A DNA stretch of 64,000 bases from Actinomycetota bacterium (GCA_016278725.1 JADQBG010000015.1:124001-188000), one strand, 5' to 3'. Shown: positions 24,760 through 34,478, numbered from the stretch's first letter. Notes: generated from the letters alone by a model not told the origin. Numbers and translations: made by a program.

Positions 24760-25763
24760 GGCTCGGCAGCCGCCTGACCCGCCCGCCGGTGGCCCTCGGG
24801 CTGCTGCTGGGCATCTTGCTGACCGCTTCGGGTTGTGAGGACGCGCCCTCGATCCTTCAGCCGAGGGCTAATGAAGCCGCCGAGATACGGAACCTGGCCA
24901 TCATCCTGCTCGCGATCTGCGGCGCGATCTTCCTGATCGTTCAGGCATGGCTCATCTACAACATCGTGCGCTACCGGCGGCGGAGCGCGGAAGAACCCGT
25001 TCAGGATCACGGAGACATCCGCATGGAGCTCACTTGGACGGTGATTCCGATCCTGATTGTGATCGTGATCTTCATCCTCACGGTCAACTACATGGACGTA
25101 CTCACCAATCCGCCCTCCAACATGGAGATCGACGTGACCGGACGCCAATGGTGGTGGGAGATCTCGTATCCGGCGGCGGATTTCTCCACAGCCAACGAGT
25201 TCTACGTTCCCATCGACGAAACGGTCAGGGCTCGTCTGGAAGCCGCCGACGTGATCCACAGCTTCTGGATGCCCCAGATCGGCGGCAAGACGGACATGAT
25301 CCCGGGACACACCAATCAGTCCACCTTCACCATCACCCAGGAGGGCGAATACCTGGGCGAGTGCGGAGAGTTTTGCGGAGTCCAGCACGCCCACATGCGC
25401 TTCTTGATCTTCGCCGTGGACGCGGCGGCTTTCTCCCAGTGGGTGGAACAGCAGCAGCAACCGGCGGCGGCGGCAGAGGGAGAGCAGGCCCAGGCCGGGG
25501 AGGCCCTATTCCTTTCGGCAGGCTGCGGAGGCTGCCACACCGTACGCGGCCTCGAGGGTGCCGCCGGGCTGGCCGGCCCCGACCTGACCCATGTCGCCGG
25601 CCGCACCTCGCTGGCAGCGGTGACGCTCGACAACACTCCCGAGAACTTGGCCCGATGGATCGATAAACCGCAAGCGGTCAAGCCCGGCAATCTGATGCCC
25701 GAAGTCGCCGTGAGCGTTGACGAAATCCAAGCGCTGGTCGCCTACCTGGAAGGACTCGAGTAG
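24756..25763 (+). CDS. ctaC: Cytochrome c oxidase subunit II fused to cytochrome c (caa3 type)
   Basis: The 335-residue precursor has a lipoprotein signal ending LLTASGC, two membrane helices, and a CuA domain with VIHSFWMPQ and CGEFCGVQHAHM supplying the copper ligands. A C-terminal cytochrome c domain carries CGGCH and a late Met in GNLMPEV. This identifies a caa3-type oxidase that takes electrons from its own cytochrome c. TTG 24756, with GAGGG upstream and overlapping the ctaB stop, is the best start. The fused subunit I/III gene begins at the next base after the stop. Confidence 0.96.
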   Translation: MRLGSRLTRPPVALGLLLGILLTASGCEDAPSILQPRANEAAEIRNLAIILLAICGAIFLIVQAWLIYNIVRYRRRSAEEPVQDHGDIRMELTWTVIPILIVIVIFILTVNYMDVLTNPPSNMEIDVTGRQWWWEISYPAADFSTANEFYVPIDETVRARLEAADVIHSFWMPQIGGKTDMIPGHTNQSTFTITQEGEYLGECGEFCGVQHAHMRFLIFAVDAAAFSQWVEQQQQPAAAAEGEQAQAGEALFLSAGCGGCHTVRGLEGAAGLAGPDLTHVAGRTSLAAVTLDNTPENLARWIDKPQAVKPGNLMPEVAVSVDEIQALVAYLEGLE

Positions 25764-28235
25764 ATGAGCGTGGACGTCAACCGGCATGACCCGCCGTCGC
25801 GGGGAGCAGCAACCTACCAAGCGGGCGGTTGGACCTCCTGGCTGACCACCACCGACCACAAGCGCATTGGCGTCCTCTACATCGTGACCTCGCTCGGCTT
25901 CTTCCTGGTTGCCATCGCGCTGGCCCTCTTGATGCGCACGCAACTGGCCGTGGCCAACAACGACTTTCTCAGCCCGCAGACCTACAACCAGGTCTTCACC
26001 ATGCACGGCACCACCATGATCTTCCTGGTGGTGATGCCGTTGCTGAGCGGCTTCGCCAACTACTTGATTCCCCTGCAGATCGGCGCCCGGGACATGGCCT
26101 ACCCCCGGATGAACGCGCTCAGCTACTGGGTCTACGTCGCGGCCGCGCTCACCCTCTACTCCAGTTTCATCTTCTCGACCGCGGTCGACACCGGCTGGTT
26201 CAGCTACGCGCCCCTCACGCTACCGGCCTACTCGCCGCACGAAGGTATCGACTTCTGGATCCTCTTCATCATTCTGGCCGGGATGTCCAGCATTCTGGGG
26301 GCCCTCAACGTCGCGGCCACCATCATCAAATTGCGCGCCCCGGGGATGGGGCTCTGGCGGACACCGCTCTTCACCATCACCAACTTCATCAACTCTTTCC
26401 TGATCCTGGCGGCGATGCCCAGTCTTACCGTGGCGGTATCCCTCCTCTACTTGGACCGGCAGTTCGGCACCTCTTTCTACGCCGCCGATCTGGGGGGGGA
26501 TCCGCTCGTATGGCAGCACCTCTTCTGGTTCTTCGGCCATCCCGAGGTCTACATCCTCATCCTGCCGGCGTTCGGCATGATCTCCGAAGTGACGCCGGTG
26601 TTCTCCCGAAAGCCGATCTTTGGCCGGACCGCGCTGATCATCGCCACCGGGCTGATCGGCTTCTACGGCTTCACCGTCTGGGCCCACCACATGTTCGCGG
26701 TGGGACTGCCCTTCTGGTTCAACGCGCTCATGGCCGGCACCAGCTTCACCATCGCCGTGCCCACCGGTATCAAGATATTCAACTGGCTGGCCACCATGTG
26801 GCGCGGTTCGCTGGTGTTCACCACCTCGCTCCACTTCGTTCTTGGCTTTATCTCACTGTTCGTGGTGGGCGGGCTCACGGGGGTCACCCTGGCCACCGTC
26901 CCCTTTGACTGGCAGGTGACCGACACCTACTACGTCGTGGCCCACTTCCACAACGTGCTTCTTCCCGGAAGCCTGTTCGGCATCATGGCCGGCATCTTCT
27001 ACTGGTACCCCAAGGTCACCGGCCGGCTGCTCAACGAACGCCTGGGCAAGACCCAGTTCTGGCTTTTCTACTTCGGGTTCATCGCCACCTTCTTCCCGCT
27101 GTACATCGTGGGACTGCTGGGCATGCCCCGCCGGGTCTACACCTGGGATAGCGGCCAGAGTTGGGACATCTACAACTTGATCTCGAGCATCGGGGGATTC
27201 GTGATCGGGCTGGGCGTCCTCGTGTTCGCCTATAACATCGTGGTCAGCCTGCGGAAGGGCGCCCGAGCCGGCAATGACCCCTGGGATGCCTGGACGCTGG
27301 AATGGGCCACCACCTCTCCCCCGCCGCACGAGAATTTCCAGATGCTGCCCGCCATTTACAGCGCCCGGCCGCTCTGGGACCTGAAGCATCCGGAGAACCC
27401 CGACGCAGTGGCGCCCGAGGGCGTGCTCTCCGCGGCCCAGATCGATAACCGAATCGCACAACTCGAAGCCGAACCCGAGCGCCCCTACCTCTCCTCCATC
27501 CCCATTCTGGTGGCCATGGGGCTGCTGACGGTGGTGGCCGGAATGTTGCTGACGACGGAAATCGTGGTGATCGCCGCGGTCTTCGTGCTCGGCGCCCTGG
27601 TTGCCTGGACCTTCCAGCCCGCCCCCGCACCAGCGATCTCCCCTCCGGTCGGCGTGGACCCGCCCGAATTCGACAGGGAGGTCAGGCTGCGCGAGCGCTT
27701 CGACTCGGGAACGCTCGGCGTGTTGCTCTTCGTCTTCTCGGAGGTCATCTTCTTCACCTCCTTGATCTACGCCTACGTCGACCTGCGCATGAGCCAGATG
27801 ACCTGGCCGCCGGAGGGTCTCCCCGACCTGGAGATAGGCCTGACCGCCGTTGCCACCCTCTTCCTCATCTCGAGCGGGGTGGCCGCTCACTACGCGCTGA
27901 TCAGCCTCGAACACCAGCACAAGCAGCGTTTTCGCTGGGTGCTGGCTCTGGCCATCGTCCTGGGGGCCACTTTCCTCAGTATTCAGGGTTATGAGTATTT
28001 GACCGCCGACTTCGGCATCAGCGACGGTGTCTACGGCGGCACCTTCTTCACCCTGACCGGCTTTCACGGAGCCCACGTCACCGCCGGACTCCTGGCCTTC
28101 CTGCTCATCTGGGCTCGAACCTTCAAGAAAGGTGGGCGCTTCCCCACCGAGCACGCGGCCCGAGGAGTGACCTACTACTGGCACTTCGTCGACGTGGTCT
28201 GGCTGGTCATCTTCACGCTGGTTTATCTCTGGTAG
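25764..28235 (+). CDS. ctaD: Cytochrome c oxidase subunit I-III fusion (heme-copper oxidase)
   Basis: The 823-residue protein joins subunit I (about residues 20-560) and subunit III (about residues 620-823). Subunit I has TTTDHKRIGVLYI, MHGTTMIFLV, the CuB/Tyr segment WFFGHPEVYILILPAFG, VWAHHMFAVG and the heme ligands in VAHFHNVLLPG, all expected for a working A-family oxidase. The subunit III part begins near SGTLGVLLFVFSEVIFF and ends TYYWHFVDVVWLVIFTLVYLW-like with the usual helices. A similar fusion is known in the caa3 oxidase of Thermus. It reduces O2 to water and pumps protons across the membrane. No subunit IV gene is visible. Confidence 0.96.
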   Translation: MSVDVNRHDPPSRGAATYQAGGWTSWLTTTDHKRIGVLYIVTSLGFFLVAIALALLMRTQLAVANNDFLSPQTYNQVFTMHGTTMIFLVVMPLLSGFANYLIPLQIGARDMAYPRMNALSYWVYVAAALTLYSSFIFSTAVDTGWFSYAPLTLPAYSPHEGIDFWILFIILAGMSSILGALNVAATIIKLRAPGMGLWRTPLFTITNFINSFLILAAMPSLTVAVSLLYLDRQFGTSFYAADLGGDPLVWQHLFWFFGHPEVYILILPAFGMISEVTPVFSRKPIFGRTALIIATGLIGFYGFTVWAHHMFAVGLPFWFNALMAGTSFTIAVPTGIKIFNWLATMWRGSLVFTTSLHFVLGFISLFVVGGLTGVTLATVPFDWQVTDTYYVVAHFHNVLLPGSLFGIMAGIFYWYPKVTGRLLNERLGKTQFWLFYFGFIATFFPLYIVGLLGMPRRVYTWDSGQSWDIYNLISSIGGFVIGLGVLVFAYNIVVSLRKGARAGNDPWDAWTLEWATTSPPPHENFQMLPAIYSARPLWDLKHPENPDAVAPEGVLSAAQIDNRIAQLEAEPERPYLSSIPILVAMGLLTVVAGMLLTTEIVVIAAVFVLGALVAWTFQPAPAPAISPPVGVDPPEFDREVRLRERFDSGTLGVLLFVFSEVIFFTSLIYAYVDLRMSQMTWPPEGLPDLEIGLTAVATLFLISSGVAAHYALISLEHQHKQRFRWVLALAIVLGATFLSIQGYEYLTADFGISDGVYGGTFFTLTGFHGAHVTAGLLAFLLIWARTFKKGGRFPTEHAARGVTYYWHFVDVVWLVIFTLVYLW

Positions 28236-28323
28236 ACCCGGCCCCTGTCGGCCCCTGGTTCGCCGCTGGTCCGCCCCTGCGGGATTCTCCAGCCCCTCTT
28301 CCTGCCGGAGTTGCTCGCCTGCT

Positions 28324-28367
28324 GGGACCCGAATGTGATAGTAAGGTCCCGGCAAATTATCGGGTCC
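28324..28367 (+). promoter_or_regulatory. Leader with two mutually exclusive pairings before the purine permease
   Basis: GGGACC (28324-28329) can pair with GGTCCC (28345-28350), or GGACCC (28325-28330) with GGGTCC (28362-28367). The two pairings exclude one another, as in switching leaders. It does not match the known purine riboswitch core that I could look for. Confidence 0.35.
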
Positions 28368-28453
28368 AGTTTGAGCCGGCTGCTGGGGAGCGGACCGGCA
28401 CGAAGGGAGCCGACGGGGGGAAGAAAGTCGATCGGAGTGTCTAGGGAGGACTA

Positions 28454-29881
28454 GTGGACTGGCTGGAAAGCTTCTTCCGCCTGCGCGAGCGCAACACCAA
28501 TCTGCGCACAGAGATCATCGCCGGAGTGACCACCTTCATGACGATGGCGTACATCATCTTCGTGAACCCGGGCATCTTGTCGGCGGCCGGCATACCCTTC
28601 GAGGGCGCCGCGACGGCCACCGCCTTCGGCGCGGCGCTGATGTGCCTCATGATGGGCCTGATCACCAACCGGCCGCTGGCGCTGGCTTCGGGCATGGGCC
28701 TGAATGCCGTGGTGACTTTTTCGGTGATCGGCTTCCAGCAGGCGAACGTACCCTGGCAGGTCGGCATGTCCGTCATTTTCGCGGAAGGCCTCATCATCCT
28801 CGTGCTGGTGCTCACCGGCCTTCGCGAGGCCGTGATGAACGCCATCCCCCTCGATCTCAAGCGAGCCATCGGCGTCGGTATCGGCCTCTTCATCACCACC
28901 ATCGGATTAAACCAAGGCGGCTTCATCCGCCCCGCTCCCATCACCCTGGTCACCCTGGGCGACTTCACCCAGGAGTACGTGTGGGTGGCCATCGTGGGGC
29001 TGCTCGCCATCCTGGTCTTCATGGCCCTGCGGATAAAAGGGGACATCCTCTGGGGCATCCTCGTGGCCACGGTGTTCGCCCTGTTGCTCGGGGTTACGGA
29101 ACTGCCGAGCGACGTCGTCGCCAGCCCGGTATTCAGCACCTTCTTGGCCCCCTTCCAGGAGGTCGAGGGTGGCATCGCCCTCTTCCAGATCTTCACCCCC
29201 GCGCTCTTACTTTTGGTCTTCGCCATCATGCTCACCGACTTCTTCGACACCATGGGCACGGTGGTCGCGGTGGGCGAGCAGGCGGGCTTTGTCGACACGG
29301 CCGGCCGGGTTCCCGGCATCCGCAACATCCTCACGGTGGACTCGATCGCCGCCATGACCGGGGGCCTCTTCGGGGCAAGTTCGATTACCACTTACATCGA
29401 GAGCGCCTCGGGCGTCTCCGAGGGAGGCCGTACCGGCCTGACCAGCAGCGTCACCGGGATTCTCTTCGCGGTCAGCGCCTTCTTCGCTCCGATCGTGGCC
29501 ATGGTGGGCGCGGGGGTGGTCATCCCGGCCGAAGAGCAGTACAGCGAGATGATCGGCTCGGGCTTCAGCGTGCCCGACGAGGCGTTCTTCGTCTACCCCA
29601 TCACCGCCGGCGCGCTGATAGTGGTCGGCTTCCTGATGATGCGCACCGTGAGGGAGATTCCCTGGACCGACTTCGAGGAGGCCTTCCCCGCCTTTCTGAC
29701 CATCGTGGGCATCCCCCTCACCTACAACATCAGCTACGGGATCGGTTTCGGCTTCATCAGCTACACCCTGATCAAGATCTTCCACGGCAAGGCCCGCCAC
29801 GTGCACTGGCTGATGTACATCGTCAGCCTGGCCTTCGTGGTCACGTTCATCATGCCGTACCTGCAATCCCTGGTCGAATAA
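28454..29881 (+). CDS. NCS2-family purine permease (AzgA-like)
   Basis: The 475-residue protein has about 12-13 membrane segments and the AzgA/PbuG branch signatures: N-terminal NLRTEIIAGVTTFMTMAYII, NPGILSAAGIP, LASGMGLNAVVTFSV, MLTDFFDTMGTVVAVGEQAG and GGLFGASSITTYIESASGV. These proteins import adenine, guanine or hypoxanthine using the proton gradient. GTG 28454 has GGGAGG in place upstream. It is probably transcribed separately from the oxidase genes. Confidence 0.93.
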   Translation: MDWLESFFRLRERNTNLRTEIIAGVTTFMTMAYIIFVNPGILSAAGIPFEGAATATAFGAALMCLMMGLITNRPLALASGMGLNAVVTFSVIGFQQANVPWQVGMSVIFAEGLIILVLVLTGLREAVMNAIPLDLKRAIGVGIGLFITTIGLNQGGFIRPAPITLVTLGDFTQEYVWVAIVGLLAILVFMALRIKGDILWGILVATVFALLLGVTELPSDVVASPVFSTFLAPFQEVEGGIALFQIFTPALLLLVFAIMLTDFFDTMGTVVAVGEQAGFVDTAGRVPGIRNILTVDSIAAMTGGLFGASSITTYIESASGVSEGGRTGLTSSVTGILFAVSAFFAPIVAMVGAGVVIPAEEQYSEMIGSGFSVPDEAFFVYPITAGALIVVGFLMMRTVREIPWTDFEEAFPAFLTIVGIPLTYNISYGIGFGFISYTLIKIFHGKARHVHWLMYIVSLAFVVTFIMPYLQSLVE

Positions 29882-30043
29882 GTCCAGGGCGGAGCGCAAG
29901 AGGCCAGGCGGCGCGGCCGGAGAGACCCGAACTTCGGCCGCCGCTCCCTCTGTTAGCCCAAGTCTCCCTGGGGGAAATGGAATGTACGAACGAGACTTTC
30001 CCCTAACCGCCCGGCCCGCCGGCGACCGACAGAGGAGGACGGC

Positions 30044-30277
30044 GTGAACGACGACTTGCGCGATCTCGAGGATTTGACCCTCAAGGAAGACCTGATCACC
30101 CTCGAAGATGTGGCCGACCTTGGCGACGTGGACCTGGCCACGGCGAGGCAGTGGCTGCAGGAGCCCGGATTCCCCAAGCCCGTAGCCGATCCCGAGGCCG
30201 GACCGCTTTTCTCGCGTGGGGCAGTGCGCCATTGGCTGCTCGAATCGGGCAGAGAGGGGCTCCGCCCGCCAATCTAG
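30044..30277 (+). CDS. Small MerR/AlpA-like helix-turn-helix protein
   Basis: The 77-residue protein contains LITLEDVADLGDVDLATARQW, PGFPKPV and SRGAVRHWLLESGR, the layout of the small HTH proteins of the AlpA/excisionase type. GAGGAGG precedes GTG 30044. The acidic N-terminus is unusual. No integrase or prophage gene is near, so it is more likely a chromosomal regulator than an excisionase; its target is unknown. Confidence 0.65.
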   Translation: MNDDLRDLEDLTLKEDLITLEDVADLGDVDLATARQWLQEPGFPKPVADPEAGPLFSRGAVRHWLLESGREGLRPPI

Positions 30278-30300
30278 CGCCGCCCCGCGAAGGCGCCGCC

Positions 30301-30350
30301 AACCACCCGAGCCGTCGCTCTCCATGGGCACGGGCAAACCACCCGAGCCG
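30301..30350. repeat. Short direct repeat, 14 bp, spaced 36 bp
   Basis: AACCACCCGAGCCG occurs at 30301-30314 and 30337-30350 between the HTH gene and the HAD gene. A related GCTCTAGCCGCCG string follows. Function unknown. Confidence 0.7.
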
Positions 30351-30376
30351 CCGCCCTGCGGGGGCGCCCCCCCGCT

Positions 30377-31261
30377 CTAGCCGCCGCTCTCCCCCCGGCT
30401 CAGCCGCTCGAGCAATCCCGGTAGACCGGAAAGGTCCGTGAGGACGTGGTCGGGTCTGATCGACGAGCCCGCCAGTTGCTCCTGGGTGGTCACTCCGGTC
30501 AGCACCAGGGCCGTGTGCATGCCGTGCTGCCGCCCGAAGTCGATGTCGGTCTCCAAGCGGTCCCCGACGAGCAGCGTCTGTGAAGCCGGAATTCCGGTGT
30601 CCTCGCGAAGCGCTTCCGCCAGTCCGGCGTGCGGCTTGCCGATCACCGTGGGAGTCACGCCCCCGGCGGCAGCGACCGCGGCCACGATCGCCCCGGCCCC
30701 AGGCATCAGGCCTTCTTCCGCGGGATAGGTGGTGTCGCCGTTGGTGGCGACGAACCGCGCACCGGCAAGGAGTGCGGCCTGGGCCCGAGCAAGCGAGTCG
30801 TAGGTGAAGGAACGGTCCAGGCCAACAACCACGAACTCCGCCCGCGTCACGTCTTCTGGTTCGGCCTTGAGAGCATGGATCGCCCTGAACCCCGCGTCGG
30901 ACAACTCCTCCCCCAGGCCGCTTTCCCCGACGTAGAGAACCCGAGCGGCTCCCTCGGTCCGCGACGCATGAGCACGCAGCCAGCCGGCGGTGGCCGCCGC
31001 GGAGCTCAGGATCTCTCCGGGTTCGGCGGGCACCTCCAGGCTGCGCAGGACCGCGGCCACCTCCCGGCGGTGCTTGGTCGAGTTGTTGGTGACGAAGCGC
31101 CGCAGCAAACCGCGCCTCTCGATATCCGCCAGAACCTCGGGCACGTGGGGCAGCCGACGCGAACCCCGATAGATCACTCCATCCAGATCGAAAGCCACCA
31201 GCCTAATGCGGGCGGCGTCCTCTCCGCTACCGCCGGTGATTCCGGCCGCCGTGCCCGCCAT
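30377..31261 (-). CDS. HAD-IIA (NagD-like) phosphatase
   Basis: The 294-residue protein has the HAD motifs in order: VAFDLDGVIYRGSRRLP (nucleophile and acid Asp), FVTNNSTKHR, a C2 cap in the middle, GKPHAGL (Lys motif) and LLVGDRLETDIDFG. This is the NagD/4-nitrophenylphosphatase branch that dephosphorylates sugar or nucleotide phosphates; substrate unknown. The start ATG touches the stop of the DUF362 gene, so antiporter, DUF362 and HAD genes form one operon. Confidence 0.92.
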   Translation of the reverse strand: MAGTAAGITGGSGEDAARIRLVAFDLDGVIYRGSRRLPHVPEVLADIERRGLLRRFVTNNSTKHRREVAAVLRSLEVPAEPGEILSSAAATAGWLRAHASRTEGAARVLYVGESGLGEELSDAGFRAIHALKAEPEDVTRAEFVVVGLDRSFTYDSLARAQAALLAGARFVATNGDTTYPAEEGLMPGAGAIVAAVAAAGGVTPTVIGKPHAGLAEALREDTGIPASQTLLVGDRLETDIDFGRQHGMHTALVLTGVTTQEQLAGSSIRPDHVLTDLSGLPGLLERLSRGESGG

Positions 31262-32461
31262 CTACACCAGCCCCAGTCTTTCCGCCACCCGGCCCATGCG
31301 GGACAGTTCGAGGTCGATCGCGGCCTCGGGGCATAATTCGTGGCAGCAGTAGCAGCGGATACAACGATCATCAGCGACCACGGCCAGGCGGTCGCGCATC
31401 CGAATCGCCCCCACCGGGCAGGCCCGGCTGCAGGTTCGGCAACCGGTGCACCGCTCGCTGGACGGCCGCGGCCGGGGGGTCAGCGCCTGCTTGCCCAACT
31501 CCCTCACGAGCCGCTGAAGTCGACCGGTGGTGTTGTAGCCGGTGGGATCCAGCGCCCGCTTGGGACGGCGGAAAGGCTCGAGCGGCAACCGGTCGAGGCC
31601 GTGCAGCACGATCTCGGTCTCCCCGCTTGCCCATCCTTGATAGCCGCGTACCCGGGCCCGGCGAAACACCGGTACGGCTTCTTCGGGGATCCCCGCGATC
31701 CGGCAGGCGGCCGCGTCCAGGGCGAGAGCATCCGCAGAGGCCAGCAGGAGCCCCAGTTCGCGCGGAGTTCCGCCTGTGCCGGGGCCGTCTCCCTCGAGTG
31801 CCAGGACCCCGTCCATCAGGCTCAGGCGGGGCCGCAGCGCTTGGTGCACGTCGAGCAGCATGTCGGCGAAGTGGTCCACATCGGAGAGCTTGGCGTGGTA
31901 GCCCGCCTTGGTGAGGCCGGGCACGCACCCGAACAGATTCTTCACGGCCCCGGTGAAGGTGGTGAAGGTGTGGGTCTTGAATTTGGCCAAAGAAATCAGG
32001 CCGTCCGCGTCCAGGGCGGAGGTCAGCAGGTCGAGCCGCTTGGTCAGTTGCGCTTCGGGCAGAGAGACCGCCCGGGTGTCACCCTCTACGTCGACTTCGA
32101 GACCGATGCGGTCCGCCATCTCCCGCATGCCGGTCCTACGAAGGACCCGTTCCATTCCCCGGTGGAACTGGGGCATGCCGGCGGCCGAACTCTCGATGAG
32201 CACCGGCTCACCTCCGGCTTCTCTGACCAACTCGGCAACCACCTCGACCAACAAAGGGTGGGTGGTAATCGCCGCCTGCGGCGGCTTGGCCAAAAGCAGG
32301 TTGGGCTTGAGGGCAATGCGCTCGCCCGGGCGGACAAAGACGCCCATGCCGCCGAGAGTTTCCAACATGCCTTCGACCGCGGACCGCATGCTGTCCTTCG
32401 CGTAGGTGTCGCAGCGCGCCACCGAAACCCGGGAGGCCTGTCCTCCGCCCACGCCGGTCAC
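31262..32461 (-). CDS. DUF362 protein with C-terminal ferredoxin domain
   Basis: The 399-residue protein has a DUF362 domain (VSVARCDTYAKDSMRSAVEGML, LKPNLLLAKPP, LAKFKTHTFTTFTGAVKNLFG) and two 4Fe-4S motifs at the C-terminus (CTGCRTCSRACPVGAI and CIRCYCCHELCPEAAI). DUF362/ferredoxin proteins are common in anaerobic or ferredoxin-rich bacteria; their reaction is not settled. GTG 32461 overlaps the antiporter stop as GTGA. It sits in the antiporter-DUF362-HAD operon, a combination that gives no obvious pathway. Confidence 0.9.
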   Translation of the reverse strand: MTGVGGGQASRVSVARCDTYAKDSMRSAVEGMLETLGGMGVFVRPGERIALKPNLLLAKPPQAAITTHPLLVEVVAELVREAGGEPVLIESSAAGMPQFHRGMERVLRRTGMREMADRIGLEVDVEGDTRAVSLPEAQLTKRLDLLTSALDADGLISLAKFKTHTFTTFTGAVKNLFGCVPGLTKAGYHAKLSDVDHFADMLLDVHQALRPRLSLMDGVLALEGDGPGTGGTPRELGLLLASADALALDAAACRIAGIPEEAVPVFRRARVRGYQGWASGETEIVLHGLDRLPLEPFRRPKRALDPTGYNTTGRLQRLVRELGKQALTPRPRPSSERCTGCRTCSRACPVGAIRMRDRLAVVADDRCIRCYCCHELCPEAAIDLELSRMGRVAERLGLV

Positions 32462-34353
32462 GTTCCCGTCTCCGCAGAGGCTTTGCTGTTCATAGGCTCA
32501 GCCGGTTCTCGCCGCACCTGCGACCGGGAGGCCAGCGCCTCTTGGGCCGGTTCCCGGTGGGCGCTGCCACCCACCAGGCTGATCACCTTCTGTCCCGGCT
32601 TTGGCGCCAGCGGCTGCAGTTGGCTCGCCACCTGCACCGCACCCGACTCCGAGATGACAAACAACGGCGTGGCCTCCCCCCTGTGCTTCCGCGAAAATTC
32701 GTCAAAACTGAACTCTTCGGTTAGGTTCGTGACCTTGAGGGTGCCCCCTTCACGAAAGCGTCGCTGCAGGTGGCGGAAGGTCGCCCCCTCGCTGAAGAGC
32801 GTTCGGCCATGCAGATGCACGGGCAGGTCTTCCTTGACCCCCTTCTTGGGCTCGATTCCGCCCGGAGGAAGCTGATACACACTGGCCCGGCCGAAGACGT
32901 CGATGAAGTGGAGGCAGGCCAGGGCGTTGACCTCGTCGTTCGGCGTCACCGCCAGCAGCCGCCCGAACTCCTGCAAGTCCATGCGTTCGGCCAGCGACTG
33001 AGAGAGGATACTGCCGTACGTGGCGTCCAAGCCTTCGAGCCGCGCGGCGCGGATGTCCGTGCGGTTGGTGTCCACCAGCCGGACCCGCACACCCGCCTGC
33101 ATGAGTGCGGCGGCCAGTTCCCGCGCCCAGTCGTGGGCTCCCACCATCAGCACGCCTTCAGTGCGCTCCGCGCTCAGACCCAGACGCCGGCCGAGCGGGC
33201 GGGCGGCAAAGCCATAGAACATGACGGTCCCGATTATGATCAGGAAGGTGAGGCTGACCAGACGGTCTCCTCCCAGCCTTCCCTCTTCGCGCAGCTGCAG
33301 CGCGGCCACGGAAGCTACCGAAGCGGCCACTATGCCGCGGGGCGCCACCAGGGAGAGAAAGATGCGTTCCCGCGTATTGAGCTCAGACCCCCAAGTGGAG
33401 ACCAACACCGCCAGAGGCCGCGCAACCACGATCAGCAGGAGCAGATAGAGCACGCCCCCGAGCCCGACACCCAGAAGATCATCCAAGCTGAGGCGCGCCG
33501 AGAGAATGATGAACAGCAGACCCAGCAGCAGCACACCGAGGTTTCCTTTGAATTCGATGATGTGCCTGAGCGGGGTGATCGACTGGTTGGTGAGCACCAC
33601 TCCCATGACCGTGACCGCCACCAGTCCGGCTTCGGGCTGAATCAGGTCGGCGGCGGCCGATATCAAGATGACCGCGGCGAGCGCAACCGAGCTCTGCAGA
33701 TAATCGGGAATCCAGAAATGACGCAGGAGCAACAGCATGATGGCGGCCGCCAGGCCGCCGAGGAAGGCTCCGGCGAAGAGCGTCCAGGACAGGTTGGCGA
33801 AGGCGACGCCGGGTCCTTCGAAGCGCCCGGCCAGGACCACTTCGAAAGTGAGAATGGCGACGACGGCGCCCACCGGATCGATGACGATCCCCTCCCAACG
33901 GAGCACGGCCGCCACCGGCCCCGTGGGGCGCACCTGCTGCAGGAGCGGGACGATGACCGTCGGACCCGTGACCACGAGAATGGCGCCCAGGAGGGCTGCG
34001 GTGTAACCGTCAAGCCCCAGGATCAGGTAGGCTCCCAGGCCTCCCACCAGCCAGGTGACCAGCATTCCCACGGTCACCAGATTGCGCACGACGAGTCCCA
34101 CGCCTCGCAGGTCGCGAAAGCGGAGGCTAAGTCCGCCCTCGAAAAGAATGACGGCCACGGAGAACGACACCAAGGGACGGAGCAGGTCCCCAAACAGCGC
34201 ATCCGGGTCCAAGAGACCGAACACAGGTCCCGCCATCACCCCCACGAGCAGAAGGAGCACGATCGAGGGCAGCCCCAGCCTCCAGGCAAGCCACTGTGCC
34301 GCTATCCCCAAACCGAGGATTCCGGCGAGTGCGACTAGGGCTTCTTCCGTCAA
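32458..34353 (-). CDS. CPA-type sodium:proton antiporter with C-terminal NAD-binding-like domain
   Basis: Residues 1-390 hold about 12-13 membrane helices with LFEGGLSLRFRDLRG, WEGIVIDPVGAVVAI (the ion-binding Asp in DPVGA) and LVAPRGIVAASVASVAAL, typical of NhaP-like exchangers. A Rossmann/TrkA-N-like cytoplasmic domain follows (VLMVGAHDWARELAAAL, RVRLVDTNRTDIRAA) that could sense nucleotides or redox state. It likely exchanges Na+ or K+ for protons. First gene of the operon; its stop overlaps the DUF362 start. Confidence 0.93.
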   Translation of the reverse strand: MTEEALVALAGILGLGIAAQWLAWRLGLPSIVLLLLVGVMAGPVFGLLDPDALFGDLLRPLVSFSVAVILFEGGLSLRFRDLRGVGLVVRNLVTVGMLVTWLVGGLGAYLILGLDGYTAALLGAILVVTGPTVIVPLLQQVRPTGPVAAVLRWEGIVIDPVGAVVAILTFEVVLAGRFEGPGVAFANLSWTLFAGAFLGGLAAAIMLLLLRHFWIPDYLQSSVALAAVILISAAADLIQPEAGLVAVTVMGVVLTNQSITPLRHIIEFKGNLGVLLLGLLFIILSARLSLDDLLGVGLGGVLYLLLLIVVARPLAVLVSTWGSELNTRERIFLSLVAPRGIVAASVASVAALQLREEGRLGGDRLVSLTFLIIIGTVMFYGFAARPLGRRLGLSAERTEGVLMVGAHDWARELAAALMQAGVRVRLVDTNRTDIRAARLEGLDATYGSILSQSLAERMDLQEFGRLLAVTPNDEVNALACLHFIDVFGRASVYQLPPGGIEPKKGVKEDLPVHLHGRTLFSEGATFRHLQRRFREGGTLKVTNLTEEFSFDEFSRKHRGEATPLFVISESGAVQVASQLQPLAPKPGQKVISLVGGSAHREPAQEALASRSQVRREPAEPMNSKASAETGT

Positions 34354-34478
34354 AATCAGGGTCCTTTCTCGCCACGATCACGAGCAGGAGCTTATCTCCC
34401 GAGCCCACGGGGCACCAGACGGAGGAGCGGGCGCTTGGCTCGACAGAGCGCACCAACCAACTTCCACAGGAGGACGAC

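Noticed and set aside
26853..28355. Reverse frame of 500 codons over the oxidase fusion
   Set aside because: Antisense of cytochrome oxidase; composition is His/Gly/Glu-rich without any family match.
30044..30277. Excisionase of a prophage
   Set aside because: The HTH fold would fit, but no integrase, attachment repeat or phage gene is near.
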